The notes under the pieces were generated by a model. The model made no database searches. It had not been told where the DNA came from and worked only from the letters and a program-made list of their open reading frames with translations. From Flavihumibacter profundi (GTDB lineage: Bacteria > Bacteroidota > Bacteroidia > Chitinophagales > Chitinophagaceae): DNA of 64,000 nt. Positions 1 through 8,007 of this stretch are shown in pieces; position 1 is the stretch's first letter; each line of letters starts with the position of its first letter. The stretch spans positions 2,071,001 through 2,135,000 of the forward strand of contig NZ_JAIQXE010000001.1 in the NCBI RefSeq assembly GCF_020076305.1. The letters are read 5' to 3'. Position numbers and translations under genes: made by a program.

Positions 1-1
1 G

Positions 2-238
2 CAGATTCTGGAACGTTTACGGCAACAGGCGAAAGTAAATGTGTCTGAGTTGTACCAAAAAAACAAAACACGGATTGACAGCCAGTTCAACCGTACTGTT
101 GCAGATGGTATAACCCTGAAAGGCGGCACCAGCCAATTGCGGTTAAACGGCCTCGTTATCAATAAGGATAATGTGCAGGTACAGGCAAATGTTACAGGTA
201 ACCTGGCCTTAGCTATCGCCAAACTGCCCGGCAATTAA
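2..238 (+). CDS. C-terminal end of a DUF4403-like protein (partial)
   Basis: An open frame enters from the left edge, so the start and most of the protein lie outside the window. The visible 78 residues begin with a charged helix (QILERLRQQAK) and continue as short beta strands (GITLKGGTSQLRLNGL, then a V/A-rich strand) ending in KLPGN. This helix-then-strand ending resembles the C-terminus of Bacteroidota DUF4403 proteins, but the fragment is too short for a firm call. Its stop codon overlaps the stop of the convergent SET gene by 4 bp. No function can be given. Confidence 0.45.
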   Translation, partial: QILERLRQQAKVNVSELYQKNKTRIDSQFNRTVADGITLKGGTSQLRLNGLVINKDNVQVQANVTGNLALAIAKLPGN

Positions 239-618
239 ATTGCATCAAACCAAAGCGGCGTTGCGTCATCCCAGTCGCCGTTGTAATTGATGAACAACTC
301 TTCCCCTGCGGCAATATCGCGCATGGTTTTAATACGTATCAGCCCGTGTTCAAAATCCATTTCGTATTCGCAATTACTGGCATATGAATGATTATATACA
401 GGTACATAACCAAGGGCCATACAGCAGGATTGCCGGTCTTCACCCCACTCGAAAATATAATCGTGCAGGGTGGTCTGGTCGAGCAAAGCCCTTTCTCCGG
501 CGCTCATTACGATAACCGGACTTATTTCTATTACTGTAAAAGCAGCAAGGGCTTCGGTCGTGAAAACACCTCTACCCATCTTATCAGTCGGGGCTACAAG
601 TAAGCAGGGCAAAATCAT
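235..618 (-). CDS. Small SET-domain protein (putative lysine methyltransferase)
   Basis: This 127-residue protein is essentially a lone SET domain, a fold that transfers methyl groups from S-adenosylmethionine to protein lysines. Visible signatures are the early turn GRGVFTTEA (about residues 16-24), the pseudoknot motif NHSYASNC (about 76-83) and GEELFINYNG (about 105-114). There is no signal peptide, so it should be cytoplasmic. The start ATG at 618 was chosen because the longer open frame runs antisense into mgtE, whose conservation is clear. It is divergent from mgtE with 37 bp between start codons. Bacterial single-domain SET proteins are known, but their substrates mostly are not, and no target can be inferred here. 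Confidence 0.8.
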   Translation of the reverse strand: MILPCLLVAPTDKMGRGVFTTEALAAFTVIEISPVIVMSAGERALLDQTTLHDYIFEWGEDRQSCCMALGYVPVYNHSYASNCEYEMDFEHGLIRIKTMRDIAAGEELFINYNGDWDDATPLWFDAI

Positions 619-643
619 TGCACAATATAAAGACCTAAGTTGG

Positions 644-651
644 TAATTTTG
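644..651 (+). promoter_or_regulatory. -7 box of mgtE promoter
   Basis: TAATTTTG matches the Bacteroidota -7 consensus TAnnTTTG exactly. It ends only 4 bp before the mgtE ATG, so the message would start at or next to the start codon. A weak -33 candidate (ATTG, ending at 620) sits 23 bp upstream. Confidence 0.45.
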
Positions 652-655
652 GCCA

Positions 656-2050
656 ATGTCTGAAGAACTGGAAACACCCCAAACTATCAGCGAACAGTTT
701 GAATCGATCATCCACCTGGAAGATAAACTGCTTATCAGGGAATTCCTGAATAACCAGAATATCAGTGATGTGGCTGAACTGGTAGATGAGTATGATGAAT
801 ACGCCAGCCAGATAATTGGCAATATGAGTACCCATCGGGCAGCCAGTGTTTTCAAAATACTGGATGTGTCGGTACAGAAGGATATCATCAACCAGCTTCC
901 ACCCCTGAAATCTGCTGAGTTGCTCAATGAGCTTCCGGCCGATGACCGCACCGCCTTCCTCGAAGAATTGCCCAGCGAAGTGGTGAAGGAACTAATCAAA
1001 ACCCTGGAACCTGAAGAACGCAAGATCACCCTCGCCCTGCTTGGTTACCCTGAAGGCAGCGTGGGCAGGTTAATGACACCCGATTATATCGCCGTAAAAG
1101 ACGACTGGACAATTGCGGAAGTGCTTGAGCATATCCGCAATGTTGGCCGGGATAGTGAAACAATTGATGTGATTTATGTGGTTAATGATAAGGGCGAATT
1201 TGTAGATGATATGCGGATCAGGGAAGTCATACTTGCCAGTCCGGACCATATCGTCAGCGAAATCATTGACTATCGTTATATCGCGTTGAAAGTTACAGAT
1301 GACCAGGAAGAAGCCAACCAGATTTTTAAAATGAATAACCGAGTGGCTTTACCGGTAGTGGATGATAATAATATTTTGCTGGGCATCGTTACGATCGATG
1401 ACATTTTATGGGTAGCGACAGAAGAATTCAGTGAAGACATCCAGAAAATTGGTGGTACCGAAGCGCTGGAGGAACCCTACCTCGAAATCCCATTATTTAA
1501 ACTTTTCCAAAAAAGGATAATATGGATGGTCGTGCTGTTTATAGGGGAAATGCTGACTGCCACGGCTATGGGTTATTTTGAAGACGAAATTTCCAAAGCA
1601 GTGGTACTTGCCCTTTTCATTCCACTGATCATTTCCAGCGGGGGAAACAGCGGATCCCAGGCTTCCACCCTTATCATACAGGCTATGGCCGTTGGCGAAA
1701 TTACCATTACAGACTGGTGGCGCGTCTTACGCCGTGAAATCATGTCTGGATTATTATTGGGATCGGTACTTGGATTGATTGGCTTTACCCGCGTAATGAT
1801 GTGGGCACAATTTTTCCCGCAAATTTACGGGCCGCACTATATTTCGGTTGCCTTTACCGTTGGATTTGCATTGGTTGGTGTTGTGCTTTGGGGAACACTC
1901 AGCGGATCGATGCTTCCAATTGTGCTGAAGAAGGCCGGGGCTGACCCTGCAGTATCATCCGCTCCTTTTGTGGCAACCCTTGTTGATGTAACAGGTTTAA
2001 TTATTTATTTTTCAGTTGCCTATATTTTCCTTCGCGGCATCCTGTTATAA
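656..2050 (+). CDS. mgtE: Magnesium transporter MgtE
   Basis: A 464-residue inner-membrane Mg2+ channel of the usual family length. Order of parts: a cytoplasmic MgtE-N helical domain (about 1-135, with the repeated leucine-rich pattern LPADDRTAFLEELP), a pair of CBS domains (about 137-255) that sense intracellular Mg2+, a linking helix, then about five membrane segments from residue 285. The pore signature PLIISSGGNSGSQ lies near residues 322-334. In the family, Mg2+ binding to the N and CBS domains closes the pore. The ATG at 656 keeps the complete N domain. The S9 peptidase gene follows after 28 bp on the same strand and may be co-transcribed. Confidence 0.96.
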   Translation: MSEELETPQTISEQFESIIHLEDKLLIREFLNNQNISDVAELVDEYDEYASQIIGNMSTHRAASVFKILDVSVQKDIINQLPPLKSAELLNELPADDRTAFLEELPSEVVKELIKTLEPEERKITLALLGYPEGSVGRLMTPDYIAVKDDWTIAEVLEHIRNVGRDSETIDVIYVVNDKGEFVDDMRIREVILASPDHIVSEIIDYRYIALKVTDDQEEANQIFKMNNRVALPVVDDNNILLGIVTIDDILWVATEEFSEDIQKIGGTEALEEPYLEIPLFKLFQKRIIWMVVLFIGEMLTATAMGYFEDEISKAVVLALFIPLIISSGGNSGSQASTLIIQAMAVGEITITDWWRVLRREIMSGLLLGSVLGLIGFTRVMMWAQFFPQIYGPHYISVAFTVGFALVGVVLWGTLSGSMLPIVLKKAGADPAVSSAPFVATLVDVTGLIIYFSVAYIFLRGILL

Positions 2051-2078
2051 TTTTATAAACCGACCATAGTTTCTACTC

Positions 2079-4433
2079 ATGAAATCATTTTTCATCTACA
2101 TCCTATTGTCCATAACCGTTAGCCTCCATGCGCAACAAAAAACAACAGGGCTTACCATAGAACAAATCATGCGCGATCCCAAATGGATCGGTTCTTCACC
2201 TGCTAACCCTTTCTGGTCTGCTGATGGAAAACTCTTTTTTTACTGGAACCCCGATAAATCAGTCAGCGATTCACTCTATTTTTTAATACCGGGGAAAACC
2301 GGCATCACAAAAGCGGATATACCAACCCGCCAGTCACTCATCACCCAGGACCAACTGGTTTTCAATACCACCAATTCAGCATATACATATAGCAAGGATG
2401 GCGATGTTTTTTATGTTGATATAAAATCAGGCATCAGGAAACGGATAACCCAGACAGCCGAAAATGAATCCGATCCATTCTTCTCATTTGCTGATACTAA
2501 AATTGTTTATGAGCGCAACCTGAATTTATTCGCATGGGATATCCGTTCAGGCGAAACTTTACAACTCAGTAATTTCAGGGCAGGCAATCCGCCCGCATCC
2601 GGTAAAAATGAGGCAACAACTTTACAGGAAAAATGGCTGGAAGAAGACCAGTTGAAAAATTTCGATGTACTGAAAAGCAGGAAGTACAAAAAAGACCTGG
2701 CAGATTCACTGCAAAAAAAAACCAGGCTTCAGGAATTGAAAAAGATATATACGGAAGATAAAATCCTGGATCGGTTGCAACTGAGCAGCGATGGCCGATA
2801 CATTACTTATTGCCTTACAAAACCAGCCGGTAACGCAAAAAAAACTATAGTCCCGAGTTATGTAACCGAAACGGGATTTACCGAGGAAATTCCCAGTCGC
2901 ACCAAGGTAGGCGCTCCCGAAGGAGACCAGGAATTATTCCTGTATGACCGAAGGAAAGACACTGTTTACAAAATCAAGACCGATTCACTCCCAGGTATCA
3001 GGCACCAGCCCGATTTCGCAAGTCCGGTTCCGGATCCGCCTGTCCGTAAAGTGAATGCCACTGACATAAGCTGGGCACCTTCAGCACCATATGCGGTTGT
3101 GGATTTTCGTTCCACCGACAACAAAGACCGCTGGCTAATACTATTGGACGGCAATACAGCCAGGCTAAGCCTGCTTGATCACCAATACGATTCAGCCTGG
3201 ATAGACGGGCCGGGTATCGGCGGCAGTTGGGGTGGTGGAAATTTTGGCTGGATCAGCAATGAACAGTTCTGGTTCCAATCAGAGAAAAGCGGTTACTCAC
3301 ATCTTTATATATTCTCCGTCAGTAGCCATTCCCTGAAAGCAATAACAGCAGGAAATTTCGAAATCCAGACAGCGAGGCTTTCATCCGATAAGAAATACTT
3401 TTATTTTACCAGCAATGAATTGCACCCGGGTGAACAGCATTTTTACCGGCTACCCGTAACCGGTGGAAAACCGGATCAGCTCACAACGCAGACAGGGGCA
3501 AACAAGGTATCTGTATCACCCGATGAAAAGAAACTCGCTATCCTGTACTCTTCCAGCAACAAGCCCTGGGAGCTTTACCTGCAAGACAATAAATCCGGCA
3601 GTCTGCCGCAGCAAATTACTTTCAAGGCTACCAGCGAAGAATTTTCGGCCTATCCCTGGAGGGTGCCGGAGCTGATCACATTTGTGGCACGCGATGGGGC
3701 AACTGTATATGCAAGGCTGTACCAACCAGCGAAATCCCATCCTTCGAAACCCGCTGTAATATTTGTGCATGGCGCCGGTTACCTGCAAAACGCACACAAA
3801 TGGTGGAGCAGTTATTTCAGGGAATATATGTTTCACAACCTGCTTGCAGATAATGGCTATACAGTTCTTGATATTGATTACCGGGCAAGTTCAGGTTATG
3901 GCCGCAACTGGCGCACGGGCATCTATCGTTTTATGGGCGGGAAAGACCTTACCGACAATGTAGATGGGGCAAAACTACTGGTCGAAAAATATGGCGTAAA
4001 CCCAAAGAATATCGGCATTTATGGAGGATCATATGGTGGCTTCATTACCCTGATGGCAATGTTTACCACACCAGGCGTATTTTCTGCCGGCGCTGCATTA
4101 CGGCCGGTTACCGACTGGGCCCACTATAACCACGGCTACACATCAAATATCCTTAATGAACCCTTTACCGATAGTGTCGCTTACCGGCGAAGCTCCCCGA
4201 TATACCATGCAGCCGGCCTCTGTGGCAAACTGTTAATCTGCCATGGCATGATTGACACCAATGTACATTTCGAAGATGTGGTTCGCCTAAGCCAGCGCCT
4301 GATTGAATTAGGCAAAGACAACTGGGAAATTGCCGCTTACCCGCTTGAAGACCATGGTTTTGTGGAACCCAGTAGCTGGACTGATGAATATAAGCGCATC
4401 TTCAGGCTCTTCGAAACAACATTAAAACAATAA
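2079..4433 (+). CDS. Secreted S9 family prolyl oligopeptidase / dipeptidyl-peptidase IV-like protease
   Basis: This 784-residue serine peptidase has a signal peptide (about residues 1-19, ending HAQQ), an N-terminal beta-propeller (about 30-520, with WD40-like strands such as FFYWNPDKS and YVDIKSG) and a C-terminal alpha/beta-hydrolase domain. The triad is visible: Ser651 in GGSYGG, Asp726 in GMIDTN and His759 in EDHGF. Family members cleave short peptides, often after proline, in the periplasm or at the outer membrane. The helix around 185-225 is rich in Lys and Glu and looks like an insertion in the propeller. Length and triad are intact, so it should be active. Substrate preference cannot be read from sequence. 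Confidence 0.92.
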   Translation: MKSFFIYILLSITVSLHAQQKTTGLTIEQIMRDPKWIGSSPANPFWSADGKLFFYWNPDKSVSDSLYFLIPGKTGITKADIPTRQSLITQDQLVFNTTNSAYTYSKDGDVFYVDIKSGIRKRITQTAENESDPFFSFADTKIVYERNLNLFAWDIRSGETLQLSNFRAGNPPASGKNEATTLQEKWLEEDQLKNFDVLKSRKYKKDLADSLQKKTRLQELKKIYTEDKILDRLQLSSDGRYITYCLTKPAGNAKKTIVPSYVTETGFTEEIPSRTKVGAPEGDQELFLYDRRKDTVYKIKTDSLPGIRHQPDFASPVPDPPVRKVNATDISWAPSAPYAVVDFRSTDNKDRWLILLDGNTARLSLLDHQYDSAWIDGPGIGGSWGGGNFGWISNEQFWFQSEKSGYSHLYIFSVSSHSLKAITAGNFEIQTARLSSDKKYFYFTSNELHPGEQHFYRLPVTGGKPDQLTTQTGANKVSVSPDEKKLAILYSSSNKPWELYLQDNKSGSLPQQITFKATSEEFSAYPWRVPELITFVARDGATVYARLYQPAKSHPSKPAVIFVHGAGYLQNAHKWWSSYFREYMFHNLLADNGYTVLDIDYRASSGYGRNWRTGIYRFMGGKDLTDNVDGAKLLVEKYGVNPKNIGIYGGSYGGFITLMAMFTTPGVFSAGAALRPVTDWAHYNHGYTSNILNEPFTDSVAYRRSSPIYHAAGLCGKLLICHGMIDTNVHFEDVVRLSQRLIELGKDNWEIAAYPLEDHGFVEPSSWTDEYKRIFRLFETTLKQ

Positions 4434-4525
4434 ATAATGTTACGAGGCGTTCGCTTTAAGGTATAGCTAATATTAACTATTATTGCCTCAAAATTACCTC
4501 ATTTCGCCAAAGTCAACTGAATATC

Positions 4526-6361
4526 ATGTGTGGAATTGTTGCTTATATTGGACACAGGGAAGCCTACCCGGTTATACTAAAGGGACTTAAAAGACTTGAA
4601 TACCGTGGCTACGACAGTTCAGGTGTGGCCCTCATTAATAATGGACTGAGAGTATTTAAAAAACAGGGTAAAGTTGCCGAACTGGAAGAAACCCTGGTTG
4701 GCAAAGACCTGCATGCAAATATTGGCATTGGCCATACCCGTTGGGCAACCCATGGCGAACCCTGCGACCGCAATGCCCACCCGCATGTTTCCCGAAGCGG
4801 AAAACTGGCGATGATCCATAATGGCATTATCGAAAACTACATGCAATTAAAGCAGGACCTGGTAAAAAAAGGATACGAATTTACCAGTGATACTGACACC
4901 GAAGTTTTACTGAATTTCATCGACGATATCCATTCCAACAATGGCGGCGAACTGGAAGAAGCAATACGTATTGCCTTGAAACGTGTTGTCGGTGCATATG
5001 TTATTGTGGTCATCGACGAAGACCACCCGGATACTTTAATCGCGGCACGCAAAGGCTCACCGCTGGTAATCGGGATTGGCAAGGGTGAACATTTCCTGGC
5101 AAGTGATGCTTCCCCGATTATCGAATATACCAAAGAAGTGGTGTACGTCAATGACTATGAACTGGCCATCATCAAATCTGATGAGCTGATCCTTAAAAAC
5201 CTGGGTAACGAAAAAATTACCCCCTTCATAACCAAACTGGATATGGAACTGGCTGCAATTGAAAAAGGTGGCTATGACCATTTTATGCTGAAGGAAATTT
5301 TTGAGCAGCCCAATACTATTTTTGATTGCCTGCGCGGAAGGCTTGATGCTGCTAACGGCAGTATCACCATGAGTGGCATCCAGCAATATGCAGAACAACT
5401 CACTACTGCCAGCCGCATTATAATTATTGCCTGTGGTACCAGCTGGCATGCCGGACTGATTGCAGAATACATTTTTGAAGAAGTGACCCGTATACCTGTT
5501 GAAGTGGAATATGCTTCAGAGTTCCGGTACAGGAACCCCATCGTAAATAAAGGTGATGTTATTATTGCGATTTCGCAAAGCGGGGAAACTGCTGATACCC
5601 TGGTGGCTATCGAAAGCGCAAAAGAAAAAGGGGCGATCATCCTGGGTGTAGTGAATGTAGTTGGTTCTTCCATTGCCCGTACCTCTCACGCTGGCGCTTA
5701 TACGCATGCCGGCCCGGAGATAGGCGTAGCAAGTACAAAAGCATTTACGGCACAGCTTGCCGTGCTGACCATGATGGCACTGAAAATAGGCTACCTTAAA
5801 GGCACTCTTCCTGAAAAAAGATACATGCACCTGCTTACAGAATTGAATGATGTTCCGGAAAAAGTTGGGGCTGCATTATTAAACAAGGAAAATATCGAAA
5901 GAATTGCCTTGAAATACAAAGATGCTACAGATGCGCTCTTCCTTGGACGCGGTTATAATTTCCCGGTTGCCCTTGAAGGCGCCCTTAAACTCAAGGAAAT
6001 ATCATACATACACGCTGAAGGGTACCCTGCAGCAGAAATGAAACATGGCCCCATTGCGCTTGTTGATAATAAACTCCCCGTCTTTTTCGTGGCTACAAAA
6101 GACAGCTTCCATGAAAAAGTTTTGAGCAATATGCAGGAAATCAAAGCACGAAAAGGGAAGATTATTGCAATAGTCAGTGAAGGTGATGATGCCGCTAATT
6201 CCCTGGCTGATGACCTTATAGTTGTGCCTTATGCCGATGAGTTGATCGCACCAATTATAAATGCCATACCCATGCAATTAATTGCCTACTATATCGGCGT
6301 TGCCAAGGGCTATGATGTCGACAAACCCCGTAACCTGGCAAAAAGCGTAACTGTAGAATAA
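4526..6361 (+). CDS. glmS: Glutamine--fructose-6-phosphate aminotransferase (isomerizing)
   Basis: GlmS makes glucosamine-6-phosphate from fructose-6-phosphate and glutamine, the first step toward UDP-GlcNAc, peptidoglycan and lipid A. The 611-residue protein starts MCGIVAYIG, so removal of Met exposes the catalytic Cys. The class-II glutaminase domain (about 1-220) contains GHTRWATHG. Two SIS sugar-isomerase domains follow (about 290-420 and 460-600; GTSWHAG, SQSGETADT), and the C-terminal tail is DKPRNLAKSVTVE, the conserved family ending. The 92-bp upstream gap shows no glmS ribozyme-like fold that I could recognise. It is convergent with the next gene, with a single base between the stop codons. 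Confidence 0.97.
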   Translation: MCGIVAYIGHREAYPVILKGLKRLEYRGYDSSGVALINNGLRVFKKQGKVAELEETLVGKDLHANIGIGHTRWATHGEPCDRNAHPHVSRSGKLAMIHNGIIENYMQLKQDLVKKGYEFTSDTDTEVLLNFIDDIHSNNGGELEEAIRIALKRVVGAYVIVVIDEDHPDTLIAARKGSPLVIGIGKGEHFLASDASPIIEYTKEVVYVNDYELAIIKSDELILKNLGNEKITPFITKLDMELAAIEKGGYDHFMLKEIFEQPNTIFDCLRGRLDAANGSITMSGIQQYAEQLTTASRIIIIACGTSWHAGLIAEYIFEEVTRIPVEVEYASEFRYRNPIVNKGDVIIAISQSGETADTLVAIESAKEKGAIILGVVNVVGSSIARTSHAGAYTHAGPEIGVASTKAFTAQLAVLTMMALKIGYLKGTLPEKRYMHLLTELNDVPEKVGAALLNKENIERIALKYKDATDALFLGRGYNFPVALEGALKLKEISYIHAEGYPAAEMKHGPIALVDNKLPVFFVATKDSFHEKVLSNMQEIKARKGKIIAIVSEGDDAANSLADDLIVVPYADELIAPIINAIPMQLIAYYIGVAKGYDVDKPRNLAKSVTVE

Positions 6362-6362
6362 T

Positions 6363-7886
6363 TTACTTTGTTTTTTGTACCGGCTTTGTTCCGTATATAA
6401 GGATATCAGATATCCGGCACTGTTCACCTGCAACCGGGTTCAGCAGTTTTAACCTGACCAGGTGTTTCCCCAAGGGCAACTTATATTTCCAGGTCAGTTC
6501 ATGGCGGCGCGTAGTATAAGCAACAGGCAGTTTCGCTTTTTCAAATAGCTGGTTATCGATATACACTTCCAATTCAAAAACATACTGGCTGGTTGAATTC
6601 CACCTTGCAGTTTCACCTTTTACAACAAAACCTGTCCCCGTAAAATCAAAATTGTACTCACCCTCCAGCGCCTTGTTTACAAATTGCTGGGAAATTGGGT
6701 AAGCATCGCCGAAACTCTGCTCCAATTTTACTGCCTTGGGGGCTTCATAAGGCAGGCTGATAACATCTTTGCTGATATCCCCGCCATTCTTTGCAATATT
6801 CTGCAAGGCATGCTTGTAGCCAATTTCATAAACATCAGCCAATGAAGTGGAAGTATACTTGAAATCTATCTGCTCGGCATCTTTCAAGCCTTTTTTCCAG
6901 TAATCCGGAATTTTATTATAGCCCAGAATCGTACCCAGTATTCCTCCTGCGGAAGAAGGATTACAATCGGCATCCTGTCCGCATCGCGTTGTAATATCCA
7001 TAGTTTTTGAAAAATCACCATTGCCATACAATAACCCGATCACTACATAGGCAGAGTTTATGGTTGCATCAATGTTGAAAGGTGCAAAAACGCCATCCGG
7101 GCAACCGATATCCTGGGCCCATTTTTTTTGCAATTCAAACCATGTCTTTGTCCAGTCTGTGGGATAAGCCTTATGCCAGCGAATCACATCCGAAATACAT
7201 TGGTAATATTTGCTTTGCGAAGGAATTGTCTTCAGCGCTTCATTAATAATTTGCGGAATATCACTGGAAACAAAAGCCAGGGTATAACAGGATCCAAGGA
7301 ACACACCACCATAATATCCATCACCATAATTCATGATATGCCCGATCTTATCTGAAATTTTCGCAGCCACATTTGGCATCCCTGGAGACATCAGTCCGGC
7401 GAAATCACTTTCGATCTGGTAATCGATACAATCGGCATGCGGATTATTTTCCCAGTACCCCGATTGAGGCGGCATTATGCCCTGCAAAATATTGTACCGT
7501 GCGGCCTGGTTAGCATGCCAAAGCGCATAACCTGCGTTGGCAAAGGCTTTCGCATGCGATGCAACCGGTGCATCCAATCCCTCTTTTTCAAACACTTCAA
7601 CAAAAGTGAGGTCCATATACAGGTCATCATATAAGCCAGGGCTCTCCAGCATTGTTTTCTTCACATAGCCATCATACCAGGGAATAGGCTGGTATGCATT
7701 AATCATGGTACCACAATACCGAAACTCCATAGGTCCGCCATAGGTAACGCCAATAGTCTGGCCGGCCCATCCCCCTTTAATTTTATCCTTTAAGGCCAGC
7801 TTACTTATACTGTATTTTTTTTGCTGTGCGGTTACAACTCCGCAGGCAAATAATAGGCAAACAAAAAAAACAGCGGTTTTATGCAT
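6363..7886 (-). CDS. Secreted ADP-ribosylglycohydrolase-family protein
   Basis: A 507-residue protein with a signal peptide (about 1-20, ending VVTAQQ). The body from about 30 to 340 has the ADP-ribosylglycohydrolase (ARH/DraG) pattern: GGWAGQTIGVTYGGP near the N-terminus and CGQDADCNPSSAGGILGT near the end of the helical domain, where aspartates bind the Mg2+ pair. The first metal motif reads YDDLYMDLT rather than the classical TDDT. The final ~130 residues look like an extra beta-rich domain (FVVKGETARW, LTWKYKLPLGKHLVRLKLL), perhaps carbohydrate-binding. Bacteroidota have many secreted members of this family of uncertain substrate, possibly sugar derivatives rather than ADP-ribose. It is divergent from the DUF4954 gene. 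Confidence 0.85.
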   Translation of the reverse strand: MHKTAVFFVCLLFACGVVTAQQKKYSISKLALKDKIKGGWAGQTIGVTYGGPMEFRYCGTMINAYQPIPWYDGYVKKTMLESPGLYDDLYMDLTFVEVFEKEGLDAPVASHAKAFANAGYALWHANQAARYNILQGIMPPQSGYWENNPHADCIDYQIESDFAGLMSPGMPNVAAKISDKIGHIMNYGDGYYGGVFLGSCYTLAFVSSDIPQIINEALKTIPSQSKYYQCISDVIRWHKAYPTDWTKTWFELQKKWAQDIGCPDGVFAPFNIDATINSAYVVIGLLYGNGDFSKTMDITTRCGQDADCNPSSAGGILGTILGYNKIPDYWKKGLKDAEQIDFKYTSTSLADVYEIGYKHALQNIAKNGGDISKDVISLPYEAPKAVKLEQSFGDAYPISQQFVNKALEGEYNFDFTGTGFVVKGETARWNSTSQYVFELEVYIDNQLFEKAKLPVAYTTRRHELTWKYKLPLGKHLVRLKLLNPVAGEQCRISDILIYGTKPVQKTK

Positions 7887-7960
7887 ACAAAATATATTGA
7901 AGGCTGATTCAATGCGGAGAAATTACGAAATAAACCACTCCCGGTAAAATCGGGTTGTGT

Positions 7961-7968
7961 TATCTTTA
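7961..7968 (+). promoter_or_regulatory. Possible -7 box for the DUF4954 gene
   Basis: TATCTTTA matches TAnnTTTG at five of six fixed positions. If used, transcription would begin near 7975, downstream of the GTG at 7957. This supports the ATG at 8008 as the real start. Confidence 0.3.
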
Positions 7969-8007
7969 ATTCCGGTTGAATCCGCTTCACTAAACCATTG
8001 TAGTTGT

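Noticed and set aside
619..1029. N-terminal extension of the SET-domain frame
   Set aside because: It runs antisense through the start of mgtE, has Ser/Leu-rich shadow composition, and the SET fold begins only after residue Met at 618.
4434..4525. glmS ribozyme
   Set aside because: No pseudoknot core or long leader; the gap is only 92 bp and glmS ribozymes are typical of Gram-positive bacteria.
5057..5830. Antisense frames of 104-133 codons within glmS
   Set aside because: They are complementary shadows of a conserved enzyme and have no start context or family resemblance.
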